The position numbers and the translations under genes were made by a program. 18,639 bases of DNA from an uncultured Faecalibacterium sp. (GTDB lineage: Bacteria > Bacillota > Clostridia > Oscillospirales > Ruminococcaceae). The DNA lies in the NCBI GenBank assembly GCA_934548045.1, contig CAKTEM010000029.1, forward strand, positions 1 through 18,639, in the 5' to 3' direction. The notes under the pieces were generated by a model. The model had not been told where the DNA came from, searched no databases, and saw nothing but the letters and a program-made list of their open reading frames with translations. Of the stretch, positions 6,740-13,256 are shown in pieces. Within the stretch, counting starts at the first letter, position 1. Every line of letters begins with the position of its first letter.

Positions 6740-7597
6740 ATGTCTGAGGAAGGGAAAGTAGAAACCGAAGCACAGGCGTTCGTTTATATGGTCCGCTGCG
6801 AAGGCGGCCAGCTCTACACCGGCTGGACGAATGACCCGGCATCCCGGCTCCATGCGCACAAGACGGGCAAGGGAGCGAAATGCACCCGTGCGCTGGGCGC
6901 AAAGCAGTTCGCGTATCTCGAACGCTGTGCGGACAAATCGGACGCCATGCGCCGGGAAGCCACTCTGAAAAAGCTCTCTAAGGCCGAGAAAGAAGCTCTC
7001 TGTACCGCGTGGCGCGAGAAGAACCTGCCACGTCTCTCGGTCGCAACGAAAGCGGATGCCGCAGACATCCTCGAGGTCTACAACTGGTATGTCCTGAACC
7101 ACACGGCGACCTTTCAGATCACGCCCTCGACCCTTGAGGAATACGAGGCTTGGGTCGAGAACACCCTGAAAGTTGCTCCGCTCCTGCTGGCACGGGATGC
7201 GGACGGCAAGCTTCTGGGTTACGCCTGCGCCCACCGCTGGCACGAACGCGAAGCCTACGATTGGGCGGTGGAAAGCACCATCTACTGTGCGCAGGATGCG
7301 CGCGGTTTGGGCATCGGCGATGTTCTCTATAACGCTCTGTTGGAGCTACTGGAAAAGATGGGTTACTGGAATGTTTACGCCCTTGTTGCCGACCCCAACC
7401 CGGCCAGCGAACGTTTCCACGAGAAGCTCGGTTTCACCTGTGTTGGCCGCACACCCCACACCGCCTATAAAAACGGCTGGCTCGGCCTTTCGACTTGGTG
7501 GCTCGCCCTCCGGAAGAGCAATGATAAACCCGAACCCGTCCATAAGCTGACGGAGGAAGAGGTTTCGGATGTGCTGAGGAAGTACGGCAATCTCTGA
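6740..7597 (+). CDS. Fusion: GIY-YIG endonuclease domain + GNAT N-acetyltransferase
   Basis: The 285-residue protein has two unrelated domains. Residues about 13-90 are a UPF0213-type GIY-YIG nuclease with the expected residues: Tyr16 (VYMV), Tyr26 in LYTG, Arg36, and the metal-binding Glu73 in RREA, plus the GKGAKCTR stretch. Residues about 98-262 are a GNAT of the phosphinothricin-acetyltransferase type, with Glu178 before the acetyl-CoA loop ARGLGIG (187-193) and the ADPNPASERFHEKLGF motif. A charged tail follows. GGGAGG precedes the ATG at 6740, 2 bp after the MYG1 stop. The reading frame is continuous with no internal ribosome site evident, so I read it as a true fusion. The acetylation substrate is unknown. 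Confidence 0.88.
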   Translation: MSEEGKVETEAQAFVYMVRCEGGQLYTGWTNDPASRLHAHKTGKGAKCTRALGAKQFAYLERCADKSDAMRREATLKKLSKAEKEALCTAWREKNLPRLSVATKADAADILEVYNWYVLNHTATFQITPSTLEEYEAWVENTLKVAPLLLARDADGKLLGYACAHRWHEREAYDWAVESTIYCAQDARGLGIGDVLYNALLELLEKMGYWNVYALVADPNPASERFHEKLGFTCVGRTPHTAYKNGWLGLSTWWLALRKSNDKPEPVHKLTEEEVSDVLRKYGNL

Positions 7598-7610
7598 ATC
7601 TCATTTACGC

Positions 7611-7651
7611 AAAAAGCTGCTATGCGATTGATTTCGCACAGCAGCTTTTTT
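7611..7651. terminator. Bidirectional terminator between convergent genes
   Basis: A stem beginning AAAAAGCTGCT (7611-7621) pairs with AGCAGCTTTTT (7640-7650), extended by TGCG/CGCA across one mismatch. The A-run on the left and T-run on the right allow use in both directions, for the GIY-YIG fusion (plus) and the HAD gene (minus). Confidence 0.88.
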
Positions 7652-7653
7652 AC

Positions 7654-8307
7654 TTACAGTTCATTCTTTTTCAGTTTATCCAGAACTTCCAGCAGGCTCT
7701 TGCACTCGGCGGTATAGAGACTGTGCATCTCGTCGTCGGGCTGCATGAGGTCGGGAACCATGACGGTGACAAAGCCGCCTGCGGCACCGGCACGGACACC
7801 GTTATAGCTGTCCTCGAGGACAAGGCAGTGGTTCGGCTCAACGCCCAGCTTTTCGGCGGCGAGGAGGAAGATCTCGGGGTCGGGCTTCGAGTGGGTGACC
7901 TGCTGGCCGGACGCGATGACCTTGAAGTAATGGGTCAGGTTCCAGTTGTCGAGGTGGTGGCGGATCATCTTTTCCCGGCTGGAAGAGGCGACGGCCATCG
8001 GGATATGATTTTCGTCCAGCCATGCCAGCAGTTCGTCCAGACCGGGCTTTTTCGGCACCGGTTTCTCGAATTCTTTATCCGCAACTTCATGTAAGCTCTC
8101 GACGATGGCCTCCGCATCGCAGTCCTCGCCGTAGAATTTACGCAGGATATTGCGCATTGTTTCGCCAGCTGTGCCGCGTGCGGCCTCGTCCAGACCCTCT
8201 TTGTATTCCAGACCCAGCTTTGCCAGTGCCGGTTTCCAGAAGGTCGCCCACATCCGCTCGGTGTCGAACATCAGGCCGTCCATGTCAAAAATAACGCCGT
8301 TTATCAT
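7654..8307 (-). CDS. HAD-superfamily phosphatase, beta-phosphoglucomutase-like
   Basis: A 217-residue haloacid dehalogenase-type hydrolase of subfamily IA. Motif I is FDMDG with nucleophile Asp8 and acid/base Asp10; motif II is in AVASSS (about 107-110); motif III is Lys141 in HSKPDPEIF; motif IV is LEDSYNG with Glu165 and Asp166. A helical cap lies between motifs I and II. Members dephosphorylate sugar phosphates or other small metabolites, and some are phosphoglucomutases; the substrate is not clear here. The ATG at 8307 has AAAGGA upstream. The gene is monocistronic and diverges from ilvE. Confidence 0.88.
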   Translation of the reverse strand: MINGVIFDMDGLMFDTERMWATFWKPALAKLGLEYKEGLDEAARGTAGETMRNILRKFYGEDCDAEAIVESLHEVADKEFEKPVPKKPGLDELLAWLDENHIPMAVASSSREKMIRHHLDNWNLTHYFKVIASGQQVTHSKPDPEIFLLAAEKLGVEPNHCLVLEDSYNGVRAGAAGGFVTVMVPDLMQPDDEMHSLYTAECKSLLEVLDKLKKNEL

Positions 8308-8339
8308 AAAAGAAATCCTTTCTTCGTCATTTGTCAGAT

Positions 8340-8370
8340 GGTGACTTTATGTCACCGCCTATTTATTCTA
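8340..8370 (-). promoter_or_regulatory. Possible HAD gene promoter and 17-bp inverted repeat
   Basis: On the minus strand, TGATAGAAT ends at 8365: an extended -10 (TAGAAT, 8370-8365) with no clear -35. Just downstream, GGTGAC-N5-GTCACC (8340-8356) is a perfect 6-bp inverted repeat, either an operator or a leader hairpin. Confidence 0.4.
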
Positions 8371-8422
8371 TCACAATTTGCAACAACTTACACCCGGCAA
8401 AGATGAAAGATTTTTCGATTCC

Positions 8423-8450
8423 TTGCAAATCCCGGCCAGCCTATTATAAT
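8423..8450 (+). promoter_or_regulatory. Sigma-70 promoter of ilvE
   Basis: TTGCAA (8423-8428), 16-bp spacer, TATAAT (8445-8450). The predicted start near 8457 gives a leader of about 80 nt. Confidence 0.78.
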
Positions 8451-8471
8451 AGATACTAACATTCGGCATTG

Positions 8472-8506
8472 GGAACGCAGGCTTGTGTGGCCGTGCGTTC
8501 CGCCTG
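8472..8506 (+). promoter_or_regulatory. Structured leader of ilvE
   Basis: GGAACGCA (8472-8479) pairs perfectly with TGCGTTCC (8494-8501). CAGGC (8479-8483), which starts in that arm and runs into the loop, can pair with GCCTG (8502-8506) just outside. The two pairings share a base and would form competing folds or a pseudoknot. No T-box motif or leader peptide was found. Confidence 0.4.
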
Positions 8507-8536
8507 TGTGAGATCAGAAAAGAGGGAAAATTTATC

Positions 8537-9616
8537 ATGTTGGATATCAAGATCACTCGTACCACTTCTCCCAAGGAGAAACCGCAGGACGAGACGAAGC
8601 TCGGCTTCGGCAAGAAGTTCACCGACCACATGTTCGTTATGGACTATACGGAGGGCAAGGGCTGGTATAACCCTCGCATCGTACCCTATGCTCCGTTTGA
8701 ACTCGACCCTGCAACGGTGGTCTTCCACTACGCACAGGAGATCTTCGAGGGCATGAAGGCTTATCGCACCGCTGACGATACCATTCAGCTGTTCCGCCCG
8801 GACTGCAACGCAAAGCGTATGCAGGATTCCGCTGACCGTCTGTGCATCCCCCCGATCCCGGTCGAGGATTACATTCAGGCTGTCGAGACTCTGGTCGACG
8901 TTGACCGTGACTGGGTTCCGCACGCTGACGGTGCTTCCCTGTACATCCGCCCCTTCGTCTTCGCAAACGATGTCGGCCTGGGTGTCCATGCTTCCAAGAA
9001 CTACATCTTCTGCATCATCTGCGCTCCGTCGGGCGCATACTACGCCGAGGGCATCAACCCCGTCCGTATCTATGTCGAAGATGATTACATTCGTGCCGCT
9101 CCCGGCCTGACCGGTTTCACCAAGTGCGGCGGCAACTACGCTGCTTCCATCAAGGCCGGCGAGCTGGCTGAGGAGCAGGGTTATGCACAGGTCCTGTGGC
9201 TGGACGGCGTCGAGAAGAAGTACGTCGAGGAAGTCGGCAGCATGAACATCATGTTCAAGATCGACGGCAAGGTCTACACCGCCGCTACCGTCGGCACCGT
9301 TCTGCCCGGCGTCACTCGCCGCAGCTGCATCGAGCTGCTGAAGGACTGGGGCTATGAGGTCATCGAGGGCAAGCTGGCAATCGCTGACATCATGAAGGCT
9401 GCTCGTGAGGGCAAGCTGGAAGAGGTCTTCGGTACCGGCACCGCCGCTGTCGTTTCTCCGGTCAAGGAGCTGGTCTGGAAGGGTGAGCATGCTTACATCG
9501 GCGACGGCAAGATCGGCCCTGTCACCCAGAAGCTGTATGACACCATGACCGGTATGCAGTGGGGCAAGATCCCCGATACCAAGGGCTGGATCGTTCCGGT
9601 CGAGAAGAAGAACTGA
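8537..9616 (+). CDS. ilvE: Branched-chain amino acid aminotransferase
   Basis: A PLP-dependent fold-type IV transaminase that interconverts branched-chain amino acids and their 2-keto acids, with 2-oxoglutarate/glutamate as partner. The 359-residue protein is of the longer, eukaryote-like BCAT class. It has the substrate-side motifs FHYAQEIFEGMKAY and SLYIRPFVFA, the PLP-lysine region TKCGGNYAAS (Lys196), and the cofactor-binding VEEVGSMNIMF. The start at 8537 is chosen because AGAGGG lies 10 bases upstream and the N-terminus matches the family; the frame is open further upstream but without a ribosome site. The gene is alone in its transcript, with a strong promoter, a structured leader and a downstream hairpin. 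Confidence 0.94.
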   Translation: MLDIKITRTTSPKEKPQDETKLGFGKKFTDHMFVMDYTEGKGWYNPRIVPYAPFELDPATVVFHYAQEIFEGMKAYRTADDTIQLFRPDCNAKRMQDSADRLCIPPIPVEDYIQAVETLVDVDRDWVPHADGASLYIRPFVFANDVGLGVHASKNYIFCIICAPSGAYYAEGINPVRIYVEDDYIRAAPGLTGFTKCGGNYAASIKAGELAEEQGYAQVLWLDGVEKKYVEEVGSMNIMFKIDGKVYTAATVGTVLPGVTRRSCIELLKDWGYEVIEGKLAIADIMKAAREGKLEEVFGTGTAAVVSPVKELVWKGEHAYIGDGKIGPVTQKLYDTMTGMQWGKIPDTKGWIVPVEKKN

Positions 9617-9650
9617 TCTCTCCGTATTCTCGTCATTGTTCAGAATACTT

Positions 9651-9690
9651 GCAAACGCCGCCGGGCAGACACCAGGCGGCGTTTGCTGTA
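9651..9690 (+). terminator. GC-rich hairpin downstream of ilvE
   Basis: GCAAACGCCGCC (9651-9662) pairs perfectly over 12 bp with 9675-9686. No T-run follows (TGTATCC), so it may be a weak or factor-assisted terminator or a 3'-end stabiliser. Confidence 0.6.
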
Positions 9691-9753
9691 TCCGGACCCT
9701 GCCGGTTTCCCAAACCTGTAAAAAAGTTGTCATCTGCAAATTTGCGCTTGGAA

Positions 9754-9782
9754 TTGCATTTGATGCTTTACGGTGTTAAACT
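9754..9782 (+). promoter_or_regulatory. Possible promoter of the esterase operon
   Basis: TTGCAT (9754-9759), 17-bp spacer, TAAACT (9777-9782). The leader would contain a hairpin: CAGCTCC (9795-9801) with GGAGCTG (9813-9819), ending before the ribosome site AGAGGG (9831-9836). Confidence 0.5.
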
Positions 9783-9845
9783 AGATTTGCAGGACAGCTC
9801 CTGACGATTTGGGGAGCTGCGCAGGAAACGAGAGGGATTAGAAGC

Positions 9846-10619
9846 ATGATCGAAAAATGGACTATAAATTATCCGGCTGTGGGCGGCATGGAAGAGCGCA
9901 GGGCCTATGTCTATCTCCCCACTATGTACGAGAGGGAGCCTGACCGCCGGTATCCGGTGCTGTACATGTTCGACGGGCAGAACGTCTTTTACGACGAGGA
10001 TGCCACCTTCGGCAAGAGCTGGGGCATGGCAAACTATCTGGACTACACCGATACACCTATCATCGTGGCGGCAGTCGAGTGCAACTCGGGCGCAAACAAC
10101 GAGCGGCTGGTGGAGTATTCGCCCTACCGATTCGACGACAAGCAATTCGGCCACTTTGACGGCAAGGGCAAGGACACCCTGAACTGGTACATCCATGAGT
10201 TCAAGCCCTTCATCGACGCGAACTTCCGCACCATCCCCGACCGGAACCACACCTTCATCGGCGGCAGCTCGATGGGCGGCCTGATGAGCCTGTACGCGCT
10301 GTTGCAATACAACGACGTGTTCGGCCGTGCCGCCGCCCTTTCGCCGTCCATCTGGGTCGCTCCGGAAGCCCTGATGCAGCTGACCGCTCGCACCAAGCTC
10401 GCCGCCGGAACTGTCCTCTACATGGACTACGGTTCCCGTGAGATGGGCAACCACGAAGGGATGCGAAAGGGCTTCGGCGAGATGTGCAACAAGATCTTCG
10501 CGCGCGGAATCAACCTGACCGCCCGGGTCGTACCAGCCGGCACCCACAGCGAAGCAAGCTGGGAAAAGCAGCTGCCCTTCGTGTTCCATACCCTGATGTA
10601 CGGGCTCGAGGGCCGCTGA
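9846..10619 (+). CDS. Putative esterase, alpha/beta hydrolase (Fes/esterase D-like)
   Basis: A 257-residue protein of the putative-esterase family, which includes enterobactin esterases and S-formylglutathione hydrolases. After an N-terminal beta-strand region (RRAYVYLP, YPVLYMFDGQNVF), the nucleophile elbow is GGSSMGG with Ser142. The likely acid is Asp194 in YMDYGSRE, and the histidine is His234 in PAGTHSEASWE, so the triad looks complete. No signal peptide is visible, suggesting a cytoplasmic enzyme. AGAGGG lies 9 bases before the ATG. It is the first gene of a run with a second hydrolase 30 bp downstream and an ATP-grasp ligase after that. The natural ester substrate is unknown. Confidence 0.85.
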   Translation: MIEKWTINYPAVGGMEERRAYVYLPTMYEREPDRRYPVLYMFDGQNVFYDEDATFGKSWGMANYLDYTDTPIIVAAVECNSGANNERLVEYSPYRFDDKQFGHFDGKGKDTLNWYIHEFKPFIDANFRTIPDRNHTFIGGSSMGGLMSLYALLQYNDVFGRAAALSPSIWVAPEALMQLTARTKLAAGTVLYMDYGSREMGNHEGMRKGFGEMCNKIFARGINLTARVVPAGTHSEASWEKQLPFVFHTLMYGLEGR

Positions 10620-10649
10620 GAGACTCCATTTTAGAGGAGGAGAAAGTAT

Positions 10650-11402
10650 ATGGAAACACAGTATTTCAAGGATTACAGCCCGGCTCTGGGCCGGGAGATG
10701 GAATGTAAGGTGTACGGCCACGCCGGCCGACCCATGCTGTTCATCCCGTGTCAGGACGGACGGTTCTTCGATTTCGAGGACTTCCACATGGCCGACACGC
10801 TGGCCCAGTGGATCGAGTCCGGCCAGCTGATGGTCATCTCCATCGACACGCTGGACAAAGAGACCTGGTCGGACACCAACGCTGACCCCTATTGGCGCAT
10901 CCGCCGGTATGAGCAGTGGCAGCGGTACATCACCGACGAAGCGGTTCCGAAAATCCAGCACATCGCCTGTGAGCGGAACGGCTGGGACAGCAACCCGGGC
11001 GTCATTGCGTTCGGATGCAGCCTTGGCGCGACCCACGCCGTCAACCTGTATCTCCGCCACCCGGACATGTTCGACGGCTGTCTGGCCCTGAGCGGCATCT
11101 ACACCACCCGTTACGGCTTTGGCGATTACATGGACGATGTCGTTTACATGAATTCGCCGGTGGACTACATGCCGAACATGCCCTACGACCACCCCTTCAT
11201 GAACCTTTACCGCCAGAAGAAAGCGGTCATCTGCTGTGGCCGCGGCCCGTGGGAGCAGCCCGACACGACCGAACGCCTGAAACAGATCTTTGCGGAAAAG
11301 GATATCCCCATTTGGGTCGACCTGTGGGGTACCGACGTCGCCCATGACTGGAACTGGTGGTACCAGCAGGTCACTTATTTCATGCCGTATCTGATGGGGT
11401 AA
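10650..11402 (+). CDS. Second putative esterase, alpha/beta hydrolase
   Basis: A 250-residue alpha/beta hydrolase only distantly like its neighbour, so not a recent tandem copy. The elbow reads GCSLGA with Ser124, and a candidate catalytic His232 is in GTDVAHDWNWW. A Trp- and Tyr-rich segment (DPYWRIRRYEQWQRYI, about 79-94) suggests a specific substrate pocket. No signal peptide is seen. GAGGAGG sits upstream of the ATG and only 30 bp separate it from the first esterase, so the two are co-transcribed. The next gene, a CarB-like ATP-grasp enzyme, may be read from the same transcript through a palindromic repeat. The function is not established. Confidence 0.82.
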   Translation: METQYFKDYSPALGREMECKVYGHAGRPMLFIPCQDGRFFDFEDFHMADTLAQWIESGQLMVISIDTLDKETWSDTNADPYWRIRRYEQWQRYITDEAVPKIQHIACERNGWDSNPGVIAFGCSLGATHAVNLYLRHPDMFDGCLALSGIYTTRYGFGDYMDDVVYMNSPVDYMPNMPYDHPFMNLYRQKKAVICCGRGPWEQPDTTERLKQIFAEKDIPIWVDLWGTDVAHDWNWWYQQVTYFMPYLMG

Positions 11403-11409
11403 TCAATTG

Positions 11410-11534
11410 CTCGCCCTCTCCGTCATCGCTTTGCGATGCCACCTCTCCCAAAGGGAGAGGCTTATGCGGAATCTTTTTGCCAAAGGCTCTCCCTTTTTGG
11501 GAGAGCTGGATGCGAAGCAGCCTGAGAGGGCGAG
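11410..11534. repeat. MITE-like palindromic repeat, about 125 bp
   Basis: The ends are perfect 11-bp inverted repeats: CTCGCCCTCTC at 11410-11420 and its complement at 11524-11534. The similarity continues inward on both sides with gaps (CATCGCTTTGCGATGCC versus GCTTCGCATCCAGC, read from each end). Each half closes with its own hairpin: CCTCTCCC/GGGAGAGG (11442-11460) and GCTCTCCC/GGGAGAGC (11486-11506). It carries no gene and sits between the second esterase stop and the ATP-grasp ribosome site. Such non-autonomous palindromic elements occur in many copies in some gut Firmicutes. Family identity and copy number cannot be judged from one window. Confidence 0.75.
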
Positions 11535-11560
11535 GATGTTAATAAAAGAGGAATATGTCT

Positions 11561-12913
11561 ATGCAAAACTTTATCTTTATCTCTCCGAATTTCCCGACAA
11601 ACTACTGGCAGTTCTGTCGCGAGCTGAAAAACAACGGCATGAACGTTCTCGGCATCGGCGACCAGCCCTACGACGAGCTGAAACCCGAGCTGAAAGCCAG
11701 CCTGAACGAGTATTACAAGGTCAGCACCCTTGAGAATTACGACGAGGTTTACCGCGCTGTCGCGTTCTTCACCTTCAAGTATGGCCGCATCGACTGGCTG
11801 GAGTCCAATAACGAATACTGGCTGGAGCGTGACGCCGCTCTGCGCACTGATTTCCACATCACCTCCGGCTTCCAGACCGAGGATATGCCCCGGATCAAGT
11901 ACAAGAGCAAGATGAAGGAGTATTACCAGAAGGCCGGCATCGCAACTGCCCGGTATCACATGGTGGACGACTTCGAGGGCTGCAAGAAGTTCATCGAGAC
12001 GGTCGGTTATCCGGTCGTCGTCAAGCCGGACAACGGCGTCGGCGCATCCGACACCCACAAGCTGGCAAACGACGAGGAGCTGAAGACCTTCCTCACCTAC
12101 AAGGCGGCTGAGCATCCCGATATCAGCTACATCATGGAGGAGTTCGTCCACGCCGAAGTCAACAGCTACGACGCCATCATCGACGCCCACGGCAACCCCA
12201 TTTTTGAGGCCGGCAACGTCAGCCCGGTCTCCATCATGGACATCGTGAACAACGACGACAACTCCATCTATTACATCATCAAAGACCTGCCCGACGACAC
12301 CCGTGCCGCAGGCCGCGCCGCCGTCAAGAGCTTCGGCGTCAAGAGCCGCTTCATCCACTTTGAGTTCTTCCGGATGACCGAGGATCAGGAAAGCATGGGC
12401 AAGAAGGGCCAGATCGTCGCCCTCGAGGTCAACATGCGTCCGTGCGGCGGTTTCACCCCGGATATGATCAACTTTGCACGCTCGACCAATGTCTATAAAA
12501 TCTGGGCGGACATGATTGCCTTCGGCGGCACCGACATGCCGGTGGGTGAGCATTATTACTGCGCGTTTGCAGGCCGCCGTGACGGCAAGCACTTCGTGTA
12601 CAGCCACGAGCAGCTGATGCAGAAGTACCAGACCAACATGAAGATGGTCGACCGCATCCCGAATGCTCTGTCCGGTGCAATGGGCAACCAGATGTACGTC
12701 GCAAACTTCTCCACCCGTGAGGAGATGGAGCAGTTCTACGCCGACACGCTGGCCGTCACCGACGAGAACAACGCCGATGCCCAGAAGCAGCTGTCCGAAG
12801 TCCTCGCTCTGGGTGAGCCGGATACCAAAGCCGTCACCCTCAAGCCGAACCTCTCTCCGGCTGTCAAGCCGACCACTGCTGTCACCAAGACCAGCAATAA
12901 AAAGAGCAAGTAA
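11561..12913 (+). CDS. ATP-grasp domain protein, CarB-like ligase of unknown substrate
   Basis: A 450-residue ATP-grasp enzyme resembling the ATP-binding half of carbamoyl-phosphate synthase or biotin carboxylase-type ligases. The N-terminal pre-ATP-grasp region is about 1-115 (from MQNFIFISPNFPTNYW). The nucleotide-binding strand and glycine loop are YPVVVKPDNGVGAS (150-163), and the magnesium-binding residues fall in HFEFF (Glu268) and ALEVNMRP (Glu289, Asn291). The last ~30 residues are Thr/Pro/Lys-rich and probably disordered. ATP-grasp enzymes join a carboxylate, as an acyl phosphate, to an amine or thiol. The start at 11561 is preferred over the ATG at 11555 because AAGAGGA is 8 bases upstream of it. 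Neighbouring esterases suggest a shared small-molecule pathway. A repeat-type terminator follows. Confidence 0.85.
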   Translation: MQNFIFISPNFPTNYWQFCRELKNNGMNVLGIGDQPYDELKPELKASLNEYYKVSTLENYDEVYRAVAFFTFKYGRIDWLESNNEYWLERDAALRTDFHITSGFQTEDMPRIKYKSKMKEYYQKAGIATARYHMVDDFEGCKKFIETVGYPVVVKPDNGVGASDTHKLANDEELKTFLTYKAAEHPDISYIMEEFVHAEVNSYDAIIDAHGNPIFEAGNVSPVSIMDIVNNDDNSIYYIIKDLPDDTRAAGRAAVKSFGVKSRFIHFEFFRMTEDQESMGKKGQIVALEVNMRPCGGFTPDMINFARSTNVYKIWADMIAFGGTDMPVGEHYYCAFAGRRDGKHFVYSHEQLMQKYQTNMKMVDRIPNALSGAMGNQMYVANFSTREEMEQFYADTLAVTDENNADAQKQLSEVLALGEPDTKAVTLKPNLSPAVKPTTAVTKTSNKKSK

Positions 12914-12934
12914 TTTGCTACAATAATACAGAAA

Positions 12935-12976
12935 ACGAGCCTGCACCATGGGAATTTCCCGGGTGCAGGCTCGTTC
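12935..12976 (+). terminator. Terminator after the ATP-grasp gene, dispersed repeat type
   Basis: A perfect 13-bp stem (12935-12947 with 12962-12974) with a loop containing GGGAATTTCCC. The T-rich tail is short (TTCTGTTT). It shares 33 of 36 positions with the tig terminator. Confidence 0.85.
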
Positions 12977-12987
12977 TGTTTCGACAA

Positions 12988-13016
12988 TTGCTTCACGCTG
13001 ACTTCTGTGTTATACT
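12988..13016 (+). promoter_or_regulatory. Promoter of the small membrane peptide gene
   Basis: TTGCTT (12988-12993), 17-bp spacer, TATACT (13011-13016) preceded by TGT, an extended -10. The transcript would start near 13023. Confidence 0.72.
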
Positions 13017-13034
13017 CTCTTTGCTGCCCTTTTT

Positions 13035-13059
13035 TCCATCCTGCGCAGCAGGAAGGAGG
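13035..13059 (+). promoter_or_regulatory. 5' hairpin that buries the toxin ribosome-binding site
   Basis: TCCTGC (13039-13044) pairs with GCAGGA (13048-13053) around a 3-nt loop; past one A-A mismatch, TCC (13035-13037) pairs with GGA (13055-13057). The Shine-Dalgarno AAGGAGG (13053-13059) is largely inside this helix, so translation should be poor until the structure opens. Fst-type toxin mRNAs have a comparable 5' stem-loop. Confidence 0.6.
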
Positions 13060-13092
13060 TGAGCAGCTTGGAATACCTCGCAAACTTTATTG
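13059..13092 (+). repeat. Direct repeat copy A over the toxin start codon
   Basis: This 34-bp stretch runs from the end of the Shine-Dalgarno through the TTG and first codons. It recurs at 13218-13249 with a 2-bp gap and three substitutions. The pair resembles the DRa/DRb repeats of par loci, through which antisense RNA contacts the toxin mRNA. Confidence 0.8.
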
Positions 13093-13169
13093 TCTCGGTC
13101 GTAGCACAGGTCGCCGGATACTTCCTGTGCAAGTGGCCTGACCCGGACACCAAACGCAAGAGCAAGTAA
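13068..13169 (+). CDS. Small hydrophobic peptide, candidate type I (Fst-like) toxin
   Basis: A 33-residue ORF with a TTG start 8 bases after AAGGAGG. It encodes one hydrophobic helix (about residues 3-21, LANFIVSVVAQVAGYFLC), a KWPDPD turn, and a basic tail ending KRKSK. A single membrane helix plus a short charged C-terminus is the layout of Fst/Ldr-type type I toxins, which damage or perturb the membrane when over-expressed. The setting supports this: own promoter, RBS-masking hairpin, strong terminator, a 29-of-32 repeat of the start region beyond the terminator (13218-13249), and a convergent promoter. The sequence does not obviously match Fst residue by residue, so family membership is inferred. 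Alternatives are a harmless small membrane protein or an unrelated leader peptide. Confidence 0.72.
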   Translation: MEYLANFIVSVVAQVAGYFLCKWPDPDTKRKSK

Positions 13170-13174
13170 GCACA

Positions 13175-13215
13175 GACCCCCGGAGAGTGGCACCTCTCCG
13201 GGGGTCGCTTTTTTT
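13175..13215 (+). terminator. Strong terminator of the toxin mRNA
   Basis: A perfect 13-bp stem, GACCCCCGGAGAG (13175-13187) with 13194-13206, loop TGGCAC, then seven T (13209-13215). On the minus strand the hairpin also forms but only a weakly T-rich tail follows. Confidence 0.93.
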
Positions 13216-13217
13216 GC

Positions 13218-13249
13218 GTGAGTAGCTTGGAACCTCGCAAACTTCCTTG
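13218..13249 (+). repeat. Direct repeat copy B, beyond the terminator
   Basis: It matches copy A at 29 of 32 aligned positions (GTGAGTAGCTTGGAA, then CCTCGCAAACTT), with a TA deletion that breaks the reading frame. It has no ribosome site of its own, so it is not a second toxin gene. Its use is more likely as template for the antisense RNA. Confidence 0.8.
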
Positions 13250-13256
13250 CACCTTT

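Larger units (their letters stand above)
13175..13250 (-). ncRNA. Candidate antisense antitoxin RNA
   Basis: The convergent promoter at 13284-13257 would start a minus-strand RNA near 13250. It would carry the complement of repeat copy B, which can pair with copy A over the toxin start codon, followed by the complement of the terminator hairpin. Toxin mRNA and antisense RNA would thus share a fully complementary hairpin and a second contact at the ribosome site, as in par RNA I/RNA II. The 3' end is uncertain because the hairpin lacks a good T-run in this direction. No transcription evidence is available. Confidence 0.55.

Noticed and set aside
8457..8536. T-box or other known riboswitch ahead of ilvE
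   Set aside because: The leader is too short and has no T-box sequence, specifier loop or terminator/antiterminator pair.
13218..13250. Copy B as a second toxin gene
   Set aside because: The frame is broken by a 2-bp deletion, there is no ribosome site, and no hydrophobic peptide follows.
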